Assembly (NCBI GenBank): GCA_019918135.1
Contig: WBZZ01000893.1
Location: forward strand, 1 to 27,500
DNA from: Paulinella micropora
Taxonomy: Eukaryota > Cercozoa > Imbricatea > Euglyphida > Paulinellidae
Reading direction: 5' to 3'
Length of the DNA stretch: 27,500 nucleotides
The notes beneath the pieces are model-generated. The model ran no database searches and was not told the origin of the DNA. It saw only the letters and a program-made list of their open reading frames with translations. Of the stretch, positions 1-9,627 are shown piece by piece; the stretch's first letter is position 1, and each line of letters opens with the position of its first letter. A program made the translations under genes and the position numbers.

Positions 1-183
1 TAGGTGTTCGAGATGCTGTAATAAATCTGACATAATGCTTTCTATTATAGTATAGTATAACAAATTCTGACATGTAATACAACGCAATATAAAAAGCAGA
101 AGATAGCATAGAATTAGTACAATATAATGTATGTCTGTGAAAAAGTAGAGCCACATCTCAGCAAAACAGGTTCCTAGTTGTTG

Positions 184-240
184 AAAGCATGAACAGTGAC
201 TTCGAGCACGTCATTCTCAGCCACGTAATCCTACCATACC
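184..240 (-). CDS. Possible terminal exon of the 541-822 gene
   Basis: After an AG at the end of GGTATGGTAG the minus strand reads DYVAENDVLEVTVHAFNN and then a TAG stop. Its phase (0) does not match the phase-2 end of the exon at 541-608, so another exon or another gene is implied. The peptide resembles the end of the plus-strand frame at 3,222-3,279 (WAENEALEVTVDCASKS, stop), which is the main reason to think it is coding. Confidence 0.22.
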
Positions 241-540
241 CCATGGCGGGATATCGCAAAATTGTGCATATTGTAAGATCGATTGCCTGATGAAGAGAGG
301 CAGAAGCAAGTAGACGATGAGCTCGAGGAAGACGAGGACGTAGAGAAGAAGCAGAAGAACACATTGTAGGGTGAATTTCCAGATGAAGAAGAGGGGTGGA
401 GAAAGTAGAGCAGGAGGGCATAGAGAGGGAGAAGAAGAAATAGTCAGGTCAATGTGCTGATAAAAAAGAAAGGGCAAAGGAATAGCCGAGGAAGAGAAGA
501 AGAGAAGAAAAAAGAAGAAAACATGCGCGGCCCGGCCTAC

Positions 541-608
541 CCATGCTGGTGCCAGGGGTGGGGCCCGTTCATCGTCCTCCCGAAATTGGCCGTGATGTTG
601 CAAAACAC
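541..608 (-). CDS. Exon of an unidentified host gene
   Basis: Second of two exons that join in frame. On the minus strand it follows a TGTGGCTAG acceptor and ends before GTAGGC. It reads VFCNITANFGRTMNG followed by PHPWHQHG, a Trp/His-rich stretch. The upstream exon (746-822) ends in phase 0, exactly what this exon needs, and the 137-base intron between them is GT-AG and TG-rich. I do not recognise the family. The WHQHG peptide recalls copper-binding or oxidase motifs, but that is not enough for a call. The exon ends in phase 2, so more exons are expected at lower coordinates. Confidence 0.4.
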
Positions 609-745
609 CTAGCCACAACACACACATGACGCTTGCACACAAAGACACACACAATATATGTAAGGTGACAGATGTTGCAAAAACAGCATACCACTGCATT
701 TATTACATACACAAATACATACACACATACACGTTGCACAGGCAC

Positions 746-822
746 CTTGAAGCCGTCCGGAAGGACGACGACGTTGGTAAATCCGTTGGCCGCCACCCAG
801 GAAGTATTCTTTGGGTCCCGCC
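746..822 (-). CDS. Exon of an unidentified host gene
   Basis: Minus-strand exon with a pyrimidine-rich acceptor (TTCTTCTTCTTCTCAAG) and a GTGCCT donor. It reads RDPKNTSWVAANGFTNVVV and then LPDGFK in the frame that continues without a stop into the exon at 541-608. The GC-rich, low-bias peptide contrasts with the low-complexity reading frames around it. The function is unknown. No further upstream exon could be recognised before the (GA)n array at about 1,017. Confidence 0.4.
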
Positions 823-1016
823 CTTGAGAAGAAGAAGAAAGGAGAACGAGGTAGAGACAAAAATAAACAACACACGCATTTATACATATATTCATACATG
901 CAATTGAGAGATATCTAAAACAAGTGCAAACCTAATATCTCTCGCTCTCTGACCCCTCTCCTCCCCCCCCCCCACACACACACACATTTTTTAATTTGAA
1001 TGTGAGTGTAAATATT

Positions 1017-1066
1017 GAGAGAGAGAGAGAGAGAGAGAGAGAGGAAGAGAGACAGAGAGACAGAGA
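1017..1066. repeat. (GA)n microsatellite
   Basis: About 14 perfect GA units followed by an imperfect GA/CA stretch. A poly-C run and a short (CA)n tract precede it at 963-986. The interval 823-1,300 around it holds no convincing gene. Confidence 0.9.
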
Positions 1067-1294
1067 AACGGAGATAGTCACTTTCGAAAACAAGCACTGT
1101 CGGAATCAGCGCTACTTTCTAGGAATCATCCTCACGACTTTGCGATGCCCAGCGCTACATTGGGAACAGCCATTATATTGGCCGCAATGTCCGGTGGAAC
1201 TTGGCAGCGCGAGTTCTAGGAGTTTTCCTCGGGAATTTGCCACAAGTTCCGATCGGCATAAGCGCGAGTGCTAGGGCTTCTGCTGCGGGGGGCA

Positions 1295-1346
1295 TATATC
1301 TATCTACCTATAGCTACTTACCTACCTACCTACCTACCTACCTTTA

Positions 1347-1415
<69 letters not shown>
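1295..1415. repeat. (CTAC)n/(TATC)n microsatellite
   Basis: A (CTAC)n tract at about 1,318-1,343 passes into about 17 units of TATC ending at 1,415. It lies directly before the first copy of the 0.5-kb repeat unit. Reading frames across it, such as long Tyr-Leu-Ser-Ile repeats, are artefacts. Confidence 0.95.
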
Positions 1416-1417
<2 letters not shown>

Positions 1418-1421
1418 GGTT

Positions 1422-1893
1422 TTTTGAAATGGGTGCCATCTGTCGACAGACAGAGAATTAGGGGATGGTGTGGGTGTGCTGGGCCCGTGGTGGGGTGCCT
1501 TATGTGTGCCTAGCCATACGCCTATGAGTCACATGCCGAAATAGCGACGGGAAGCACAATCCTGTTCCCTCAGGGTGCCCTTTCTCGCTTATTGAGCCCG
1601 GAATAAAACCCACAGTGCTCTGTCGGTTTATACTAGATAGTCGAATAGTCTCGAAACTCCATCTGCTTACTGGGTCCTCTGTAATGGAGGTGGGAGCTCG
1701 TTCTGCAAGGGGCGCTTTATGGAACGAGCCCTGGCCCCGCCTGGTACTAGGGAGGTCTTGGTATTGCCTGTATCAGTCCCTTCCGTGCAAACATCACGGC
1801 TTAGCTGGGCATCGGGTCAATACTTTACAGACTTCCTTGGTTGACGAAATCAGAAGCTCCTTTTTTCTGACATTAGTCGATATCTCATCAGTT
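1422..1893. repeat. 0.5-kb dispersed/tandem repeat, copy 1
   Basis: The unit begins TTTTGAAATGGGTGCC and ends near GTCGATATCTCATC. It recurs 544 bases downstream almost unchanged; only scattered substitutions and small indels are visible. No open frame explains it. About 70 bases of unrelated sequence separate it from copy 2. This copy lacks its own TATC tail but is preceded by one. Confidence 0.85.
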
Positions 1894-1965
1894 GATCTCA
1901 TCACTTACTCCACGAAGTGAACCAAGGCCACTTGAGGTGTCACTGACCCTCCCTTGGGCTTGATG

Positions 1966-2436
1966 TTTTGAAATGGGTGCCATCTGTCGACAGACAGAGA
2001 ATTAGGGGATGGTGTGGGTGTGCTGGGCCCGTGGTGGGGTGCCTTATGTGTGCCTAGCCATACGCCTATAAGTCACATGCCGAAATAGCGACGGGAAGCA
2101 CAATCCTGTTCCCTCAGGGTGCCCTTTCTCGCTTGTTGAGCCCGGAATAAAACCCACAGTGCTCTGTCGGTTTATACTAGATAGTCGAATAGTCTCGAAA
2201 CTCCATCTGCTTACTGGGTCCTCTGTAATGGAGGTGGGAGCTCGTTCTGCAAGGGGCGCTTTATGGAACGAGCCCTGGCCCCGCCTGGTACTAGGGAGGT
2301 CTTGGTAACGCCTGTATCAGTCCCTTCCGTGCAAACATCACGGCTTAGCTGGGCATCGGGTTAATACTTTACCCACAGACTTCCTTGGTTGACGAAATCA
2401 GAAGCTCCTTTTTCTGACATTAGTCGATATCTCATC
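1966..2436. repeat. 0.5-kb repeat, copy 2
   Basis: Near-identical to copy 1 over its length and followed directly by a (TATC/GATC)n array. The order unit plus simple-repeat tail is what 3' ends of SINE/LINE-type retroelements often look like. That is inference; no polymerase III boxes or reverse transcriptase were recognised. Confidence 0.85.
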
Positions 2437-2457
2437 TATCTATCGATCTATCGATCG

Positions 2458-2510
<53 letters not shown>

Positions 2511-2520
2511 CCTATCTATT
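2437..2520. repeat. (TATC)n tail of repeat copy 2
   Basis: Mostly perfect TATC units with GATC interruptions at the 5' end. Confidence 0.9.
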
Positions 2521-2532
2521 GTCGAGAGAGCT

Positions 2533-2669
2533 CTTCTGGTATCGCCTGTATTAGTCCCTTCCGTGCAAACATCACGGCTTAGCTGGGCATCGGGTTAATA
2601 TTTTTGCCCACAGACTTCCTTGGTTAACGAAATCAGAAGCTCCTTTTCTGACATTAGTCGATATCTCAT
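2533..2669. repeat. 0.5-kb repeat, copy 3, 5'-truncated
   Basis: Matches only the last third of the unit, from TGGTATCGCCTGTATTAG to GATATCTCAT, and runs straight into another (TATC)n array. Truncation at the 5' side with the tail kept fits incomplete reverse transcription. Confidence 0.8.
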
Positions 2670-2719
<50 letters not shown>

Positions 2720-2744
2720 GTCTATCTATCTATCGATCGATCGA

Positions 2745-2798
<54 letters not shown>
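2670..2798. repeat. (TATC)n tail of repeat copy 3
   Basis: Long TATC array with internal GATC and TGTC variants. Confidence 0.95.
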
Positions 2799-2819
2799 GC
2801 ACCTTGTTTCGCGGCAGCA

Positions 2820-3279
2820 TACAATAGCACCTTGGAAGGTTGTTCCCTATACTGCGTCGGGCCTGCACGTCCACACCACGTGTGCACTGCCTGGTTCTTT
2901 CTTCGGCACAAACCGCGAGAACTTCTCCATCTTCATCACTCAGTATGATGAACAATGCAACTTCAACGTTAACGCTTCGTGCTCGAGGCGTTTTTGTGCT
3001 CGAAGCTTGTGGCACAGCTCTCAGAAAGCCCTTGTCAATACCTTGACTGAAGAGTTGCTGCCCAATCTGAACGACCAGAAACGGCTTATTTCTTTCTCAA
3101 GATTTCAAGTCATTTTTGTTGAACCGATTCTTGTCGTTGTTGCGTGAACCCATGACAGGGCTGGTTTGAAAGCTCGCATAAAGGGCATTCTCATGAAGCA
3201 GAACACAGGCTTTGGGACACCAGACTGGGCTGAGAACGAGGCGCTTGAGGTCACGGTTGATTGCGCTAGTAAGAGCTAG
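2820..3279 (+). other. Possible remnant of a host coding exon
   Basis: Non-repetitive segment between microsatellites. One plus frame is open to a TGA at 3,145-3,147 (includes [20 protein letters not shown]). A shifted frame then reads GLKARIKGILMKQNTGFGTP, DWAENEALEVTVDCASKS and a TAG at 3,277-3,279. The last peptide resembles the possible terminal exon on the other strand at 184-240. No family is recognised; splice sites and frame are uncertain. Confidence 0.22.
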
Positions 3280-3373
3280 CTATACAGGAAGCTCTTACTT
3301 CATCAAGAAGCCAACATACGAGTAAGATGCATGTGTCAGGTGTACAACGAGAAAGACAAACACAAAGTCATAT

Positions 3374-3378
<5 letters not shown>

Positions 3379-3402
<24 letters not shown>
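3379..3402. repeat. (GA)n microsatellite
   Basis: About 12 GA units. The flanking 3,280-3,480 is AT-rich with no recognisable gene. Confidence 0.85.
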
Positions 3403-3404
<2 letters not shown>

Positions 3405-3489
3405 CAAAGCAAGCAATCCTTGCCAACAGAAAAAATGAGTTAAATATATTATGTAGAAATAAAAAATGAGAACAAGAAATTAATAATTT

Positions 3490-3618
<129 letters not shown>

Positions 3619-3915
3619 GTGATAGTAATAGTAATATTAGCTCATACATAAACAGATAAATAGATAAGGTAAATATACAAAATGAATAAATAACAAATAA
3701 ATAAATTAACAGATAAGAAAATGAATAAATAAGTAAGCACATAAATAGATAATTATAAGAAGGGCACGCGCGCAGAACCGACCGCTGCTGACAACGGTGA
3801 CACTGCCGTCCGGGTAGTAGCAGGTAGTGCTGATGGCCATACGCCACGCGTGCAGTATGGACTGCGCTGGGCGGGGACGAATAAACGTCACTACCACATT
3901 CACATTGCACCTACT

Positions 3916-3917
<2 letters not shown>

Positions 3918-3947
<30 letters not shown>
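3918..3947. repeat. (CA)n microsatellite
   Basis: About 14 CA units. Between here and 4,380 the sequence is AT-rich with loose ACATACA and GACAGACA motifs and no gene. Confidence 0.9.
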
Positions 3948-3949
<2 letters not shown>

Positions 3950-4384
3950 AGGATACCTCTGAGAGTTACAATATATTTTCCACAGCAATTGCGGTCAAAA
4001 TTATGGGTAATTCTGGGAGTTGTCCCCATGTGATATACGGACATACCTACATTGATTTCACACCCAGCGTGGCGCGCGGACAATAATTTGACGTACACAC
4101 ATACAGACAGACAGACAGAACAAACAAGCACGTACATACACTGACAAATAACGTCATGACCATGGACATATCGCGCAGAATGAGCAGAGCAGATGGGACA
4201 TACATACTGTCATACATGCTTGCACATACATACAGACAAACAAACATACATACACTCACACATATTACAATATTAATGATATAATTATACGTATACATGC
4301 ATACATACATATAATATTATTAATATCCATTATATTATATTATATATATATAAGTTACATCATACAATAACAAAAAACAATACA

Positions 4385-4417
4385 ACAACAACAACAACAA
4401 TAATAATAATAATAATG

Positions 4418-4477
<60 letters not shown>

Positions 4478-4480
4478 GTG
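4385..4480. repeat. (ACA)n/(TAA)n microsatellite
   Basis: Short ACA tract followed by a long AAT array with one GATAAT interruption. It bounds a roughly 185-bp unique segment on its left; another AAT array bounds that segment on its right. Confidence 0.95.
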
Positions 4481-4564
4481 CTTCTCTGTCAATGGCTGAT
4501 GCATTTCTGCACATGCGCCTCCATCGTCTCACCCGTGAGGGGAGTACCAACACTTCCAGACGGG

Positions 4565-4627
4565 CCGGTATGTTCAATGAAAATACTGGTCCAGAAATAG
4601 ACCGGTATGTTCAATGAAAATACTGGT
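4565..4627. repeat. 26-bp direct duplication
   Basis: The 26 bases starting CCGGTATGTTCAATGAAAAT at 4,565 occur again at 4,602, spaced 37 bases start to start. The intervening piece contains CCAGAAATA, and CCCAGAAATAATAAT recurs where the next (TAA)n array begins, so the duplication may reflect slippage or template switching. Confidence 0.85.
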
Positions 4628-4663
4628 GGCACCGACGGGAATCGAACTGGCGACAGGGCCCAG

Positions 4664-4797
<134 letters not shown>

Positions 4798-5852
4798 TAT
4801 TTATCTGTCATGGCTCAGCCCGAGGGCCATGCGCCTCCATCCCTCGACCCAACAGGGACTACAGTGAGTATGTTGGGGAGGGAAGAGTCCATCCTGCATA
4901 AAATGCCCCAAAAGGAAGTCCCTACTACCCGCACAGTGTCGGGTACCTGGCAGGAAATCAACTACAGATGATTGATCTTCCCCGCGTGAGAGCTCCACGA
5001 GACTGTGTAGGTCCCGCATGGAGGTACTCACAGGGGTAGCAGACATTTCATGCGGTCTGCCAGCGCATGAGGGCGTTTTGTGGTAAGTATCTGGGACGCC
5101 TCGAAACCCGTCACCACCCCTAGATCTTGGAATGTAAATACCCCTTTGATCCCACGTGGTGTATGTCTTATAAAAAACAACACAACGACATGGCCTCGGA
5201 ACCAACACAACAACATAGCCTCGGAACCCACATCAACATAGCCTCGGAACCCACATCAACATAGCCTCGGAACCCACACAACAACAGAGCCTCGGAACCA
5301 ACACAACAACATAGCCTCGGAGCCAACACAACGACATAGCCTCGAAACCAGTGGGAAGAGGCCCAACCACCTCCTCTTCCCGTGGGGTGCCATACTGTGC
5401 ACCCCTCCATAATGATAATAATAATAATCATAATACTATACTATATCTGAGGCGTACTGATGCAGCTAATGGCATATCCTCAACGGACATAAGCCTCCAA
5501 TACCCTTGTTCGAGGTCCTCCACCCCCCCCGTGTCAGTCTCTCGCCTGATGATCGGGGCCACCGATGGAGCTCCTGAGGGCAAGACTGCACTAAGCCGAG
5601 GTTATTCCGCAGTCCCAGCAACCTCTTGCAAGACGTCACCGAATGTGCAAGTGCATACACCAAGCGCGGTTGCTAGAGCTGCCTCGAAACCCCACCCATA
5701 ACAATTTGGTGTCTGCTGGGTCCTGGGCTATCAACCAGCATATGCGGAGTTTAAGATCTTTTACGCGCGCAACGACCCTCCTCCCCAGCATCTACCACCA
5801 AAGGGTTATGAGTTGGCGTCACGGTTTAACGCCTTGAAGCCATTGGGCTGAA
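4798..5852. repeat. Repeat-derived segment bracketed by (TAA)n
   Basis: GC-richer non-coding segment between two very long AAT arrays, with a shorter AAT patch inside it at about 5,412-5,430. It shares the 13-mer ATGCGCCTCCATC with the segment at about 4,515. It ends GAAGCCATTGGGCTGAATAA and then (TAA)n, as a retroelement with a simple-repeat 3' tail might. No intact reading frame or recognisable reverse transcriptase was found, so the element class is open. Confidence 0.4.
5188..5347. repeat. 23/25-bp minisatellite, 7 copies
   Basis: CCTCGG (CCTCGA in the last copy) occurs at 5,194, 5,219, 5,242, 5,265, 5,290, 5,315 and 5,340. Unit lengths are 25, 23, 23, 25, 25 and 25, and the core is ACATAGCCTCGGAACC. 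Unit length is not a multiple of three, so the open minus-strand frames across it rotate through phases and are not genes. Confidence 0.92.
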
Positions 5853-5996
<144 letters not shown>

Positions 5997-6869
5997 TAAT
6001 GATAATAAATAAGTATATAATTTACTAATCATAAGGGCTCATAGACCGGTTGACGGGTTGGTTGGGGTACAGCGGGCCCTGGTTGGGGAATACGGGCTCC
6101 AGACAGCAGTTTGATTTCTTCGAGCACACTTCCTGCCCCACGCAGTTCGCTTCTTCACAGGAAACATCCCTACTCGGCTAGATAGGGAACACACACACAC
6201 ATGTATACACGCCGACAAGTTTAAATTAGACGAGAGAGACAGCAAGAGATTGCGGGTTGGATGGATGGGGGAAAGTCATAGGAATGAGCGCCATTTCTGA
6301 CTGCAGCTTTCGGCAAAGCCGTCGTAAATTGATTTTCCATGTCCCGGATCCCTGTGCTGATTTATGTCTCTCTTTCATGCACACCCGTGTATCTATCCAC
6401 CTAGATCTCTCTAGATATTATCTCCTTATCCAATTATATGGATATACTTGAGCATATTCGGGAGCCAGCGCCGAATCCGGCCGTAGTACGCGGAAAATTT
6501 CGCAAAATCCATTTCTGACCATAGTTTACGTCGATGATAAAAATTTTCTTCAAAAATCTTGGGGCAAAGAGAGATACCGAGATGCACTGTGAACCCGAAC
6601 TCAAGTCGGTAAGGTTCCAATCAGCAGGCACTTGCACCTCAACCCCTGAGCAGACACACACGATACGGTCCTACTACTCTTGAAGCTTTGAATACGTCGA
6701 CTACAAACGCTTTCTGCACATGAGGACAACGGCTGGACTTCGAAAACTTAAATGTCGCAAAGATTTCCCGCAAACCAGGGTCGGAGTCAGAGCTTATTCC
6801 AGGAATGGCCCATCATCGTGTACATGTGTTGTCAGGCCCAATTTCTACACTACCCAAAATGGTGTGCTT

Positions 6870-6923
6870 TGGGTGCGAGAGAGCCAGCCCAGCTGGCCAG
6901 GTGTGGTTCTTTCGCACCCGAAA
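6870..6923. repeat. Imperfect inverted repeat, GGGTGCGA family
   Basis: GGGTGCGAGAG pairs with CTTTCGCACCC at 6,910-6,920 with one mismatch, with a GAGCCAGCCCAGCTGG-type loop. It is related to the better inverted repeat at 9,041-9,110. Confidence 0.5.
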
Positions 6924-7277
6924 ACCAAATGTTCAGACGGGGTAGAACAAGCATCAGCCAGCACTTGCGTCTCAACGTCTCATGAGAAAAACCCTCATCA
7001 AAGGGGCTTTCAGATAAGCCGCTGCACATGCGATAATTAGGATAAAAAGGCGCAGGACGAAGCGGTTGAAACCACTGCCCATTGCGTTAAAAAGGTGCAA
7101 ACCTCCCAGGAGAGCTTCGTTGTTCACACGACACAATCCCTAAAACTTGCGCTGATTACAACCATCACTCACGGCCAATTGCCACCAAATGATTTCTACG
7201 TACATACGTATAAAATATTAGAGACCTACATGCAATGCATATATATATATGTAATATATATATATATATATATATAA

Positions 7278-7475
7278 AGAGGTGGTTCAAATGTTTTGGG
7301 GCATACATTCACCCCTGTCTTTCCCTGAGCTTGCGCTGCAGCCTGTAGCCCAGTTTATATGCACAGCAAGTACCGTGCGCACAGATGTGTGTCCCCCAAC
7401 CCCAACTCCCCACTCGCTCTCCCTAGCGAGGCTTGAGAACAGTTGTAAAAGAATTCAAAAAATCGGGTGAAATTA
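7278..7475 (+). repeat. Left inverted repeat of a Tc1/mariner-type element
   Basis: Begins AAGAGGTGGTTCAAATG next to a (TA)n tract. It matches the reverse complement of 8,527-8,721 with few differences, including a 3-base indel near the tip. Blocks such as TTTCCCTGAGC, TCCCCACTCGCTCTCCCT and GAATTCAAAAAATCGGGTGA are conserved. Tc1/mariner elements insert at TA, which fits the (TA)n flanks. Confidence 0.8.
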
Positions 7476-7499
7476 AAGCTAATTTTCGACACTGATTCA

Positions 7500-7660
7500 A
7501 CATTTCCAAACTCTCTCCAACAAGAGCGAGTGGGGAAGTGTATTTGAGGTAAACACATCTGTGAGTGTTATGCATGCTGTTCATATTAGCTGCGTCATAG
7601 GCTGTAGCGCTTGTTGCTCAGGAAAAGGTAGGGTGAAGTATGTATGCATCCCACCATACC
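7500..7660 (-). repeat. Internal inverted copy of the element end
   Basis: Reverse complement reads TTTTCCTGAGCAACAAGCGC, then a GCATAAC block, then TTCCCCACTCGCTCTTG, the same block order as the left end but more diverged. With 7,278-7,475 it makes a foldback of about 380 bp resembling a MITE. Confidence 0.7.
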
Positions 7661-7773
7661 AGAAAAGGACTTACGGCGCTTCCTATCGAGTCAGATATGA
7701 GTAGCAAAGATATTACTTAAGTATTATGAAATAAAAGAAATGTCTGCGTAAAAAGTTTTTAAAAAAATATTGA

Positions 7774-7834
7774 GGGCACCTACGCCAACCCCGCCCCTTT
7801 GGCGCGGCGGGGCGGGTTGCTGGCGTAGGTGCCC
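7774..7834. repeat. GC-rich hairpin
   Basis: GGGCACCTACGCCA pairs exactly with TGGCGTAGGTGCCC, and the adjoining CCCCGCCCC pairs with GGGGCGGG. Total stem is about 22-24 pairs with a 2-base bulge and a loop of about 10 bases. It stands out in AT-rich surroundings. Confidence 0.85.
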
Positions 7835-7904
7835 CCGGTATATTATTCATTCCCTGCGGGCGATTACACACTCCAAACCTATGTAAAAACCTCGGCTCAG
7901 CCGG

Positions 7905-8220
7905 AAAGGAGATATTTCCCTGAGCAAGCGCTTCAAGATATGACGCAGCTTATAGGCACAGCACGCATAACGCCCACGGATATATGCCCCGCAACAACAC
8001 CTCCCCACTCGTTCTCCCTGGCGAGAATTTAGAAAAGTTCAAAAGGGTCCAAAATCGGTACAAAAGACCACCGTCGGGACCATGAGGTTATCTTTTGCAA
8101 GCGCTGAAACCTGTTGCGCAGCTTATATACAACACGCATAAAGCCCATAGATGTGTGTCCCGCAACCATACCTCTCCACTCGCTCTCTGGCGAGATTTTA
8201 GAAAAGTTGGAAAAAGATCC
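7905..8220 (+). repeat. Two direct internal copies of the element end
   Basis: Copies at about 7,905-8,070 and 8,085-8,220 share the blocks CAAGCGCT, CGCAGCTTATA, CACGCATAA, CCCACTCG and TTTAGAAAAGTT. Both are in the same orientation as the left terminal repeat. Confidence 0.7.
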
Positions 8221-8256
8221 AAAGCCGGTCAGACGAAGGACTACGTTGGGACTAGG

Positions 8257-8405
8257 TCAAGTTTTCCTCCCGAGTCTGCCGATCTGAATTCGATCAAGCA
8301 AGTATGGGGCTACATGAATGGAGAACTACGTGTCAAGCGCCCACACTGGGGGATGAGAGAAAGACTGATTACTGTCATCAACACTGGGGGAGAATGGAGT
8401 GACTA
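8257..8405 (+). pseudogene. Tc1/mariner transposase C-terminal remnant
   Basis: Plus-strand peptide FPPESADLNSIKQVWGYMNG, then ELRVKRPHWGMRERLITVIN and a TAG. It matches the known Tc1/mariner block around SPDLNPIExxW that carries the third catalytic acid of the DDE/DDD triad. That acid is Lys here (NSIKQVW), and the first two catalytic aspartates and the DNA-binding domain are absent, so it is inactive. It lies inside the terminal inverted repeats where a transposase would be expected. Confidence 0.75.
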
Positions 8406-8526
8406 GCTGCATCCTGTGGAAGCTCACGACGAAGCACCCCAACACTGCAGCGGCGAGATAGCTTTGCTCGATGCATAGGAAAAGGAAGTAATTACAAGTA
8501 AAATCCTACAGTCCCAGGGTGACCTT

Positions 8527-8721
8527 AATTTTCACCCGATTTTTTGAATTCTTTTACAACTGTTCTCAAGCCTTGCCAGGGAAAGCGAGTGGGGAGTTGG
8601 GTTGGGGGACACACATCTGTGCGCACGGTACTTGCTGTGCATATAAACTGGGCTACAGGCTGCAGCGCTAGCTCAGGGAAAGATAGGGTGAATGTATGCC
8701 CCAAAACATTTGAACCTCTTA
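8527..8721 (-). repeat. Right inverted repeat of the Tc1/mariner-type element
   Basis: Reverse complement of the left end (7,278-7,475), ending CATTTGAACCTCTTATATAT and followed by (TA)n. Confidence 0.8.
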
Positions 8722-9040
8722 TATATGATTATATATATATATATCCTACATACAATGCACAAATACATGAATACATACAGACATACATGGATCTTGCGTG
8801 TACCTTTTTGGTCATAGTGCAAGATGGCACAGCCGGTTACACCGCCAACTTCCACCGCGGCAATCCAATAGCTGTTCTGACCTGCAAAATTGCAATATAT
8901 ATATATATATATATAATTTTTATATTTCCACATAGTAACTTGAGGTTGGGGGCGGTGGTGTTGGTGGGGTTTAACAAAATTGCTTCAGCGTGCTAAAGGA
9001 GGTCAGTCCTGTCTGAGGCTTCTTGAACGCCACTAAACTC

Positions 9041-9110
9041 GGGTTTCGGGTGCAAGAGAGCCACCCCAGGCCAGCAAAATGGATGGCTAAGCTGCTCACA
9101 CCCGAAACCC
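9041..9110. repeat. 12-bp perfect inverted repeat
   Basis: GGGTTTCGGGTG at 9,041-9,052 pairs perfectly with CACCCGAAACCC at 9,099-9,110 over a 46-base spacer. The inner GAGAGCCA motif is shared with the related structure at 6,870. The interval 8,730-9,600 otherwise holds only (TA)n tracts, purine-rich sequence and a G run at about 9,509. Confidence 0.7.
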
Positions 9111-9627
9111 ACAATTTCGGGGAAGCATAGAATGAGGCCGGAGGTACCCACGATCGGTGGGTACTGGTTGTAGGACAAACCAACTCGCTGCCCAATCAGC
9201 ACCTCCAAGACGGACACCTGGTCTAAGAACAGAAGCGAGCAAGCAAGAAGAAGAGGAGTAGGAGGATGATCAGAACACTTAGGAGAAGGAGATGAAAATA
9301 AGGAGACGAAAGCAAGCAAGAGGGGAGGCAAGTGTAAAGCAGCAGTTGGGAACTCAGGCAACTGGTCTGACAGCAAGCACGGGATGCTACACACCAACAT
9401 GTGCCCTCGTTTGTAGCAACGACAGCAATAACTATAATAAAACAAAACTAATTGATAATAGGCTTCCTCCGACTATGGCAACAGATCCAGAATAAAGAGA
9501 CGAAAGGAGGGGGGGGGGGGGGAGCATATATATATAACCTAGTAAAAATAAATATTTAACAACAACATTAAATAACAAAGAGAACGATAATAGAACAATA
9601 ATATGACAAAAGGAAAAGAAAGTTAGG

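Larger units (their letters stand above)
7278..8721. mobile_element. Nested Tc1/mariner-type element, defective
   Basis: A 1.44-kb element bounded by inverted repeats of about 195 bp in (TA)n surroundings. The interior contains a further inverted copy of the end sequence (about 7,500-7,660), two direct copies (about 7,905-8,070 and 8,085-8,220), a GC-rich hairpin (7,774-7,834) and a plus-strand transposase tail (8,257-8,405). Five copies of one end in 1.4 kb point to repeated self-insertion or rearrangement. The transposase is only a remnant, so the element cannot move by itself. Confidence 0.75.

Noticed and set aside
1150..1290. Plus-strand peptides TLGTAIILAAMSGGTWQ and GVFLGNLPQVPIGISASA resembling a metal-permease segment
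   Set aside because: In different frames, with a stop between and no splice sites; the resemblance is only to a short hydrophobic pattern.
4624..4660. A tRNA gene on the minus strand
   Set aside because: The T stem does not pair (GCCAG against CCCGT) and no anticodon or D arm follows.
5188..5347. Regularly spaced repeats resembling a CRISPR array
   Set aside because: Units of 23-25 bp abut with no unique spacers, unit length varies, and the setting is eukaryotic; it is a minisatellite.
8544..8996. Plus-strand 150-codon frame
   Set aside because: Runs through the right inverted repeat of the Tc1-type element and two (TA)n tracts; no protein-like region.
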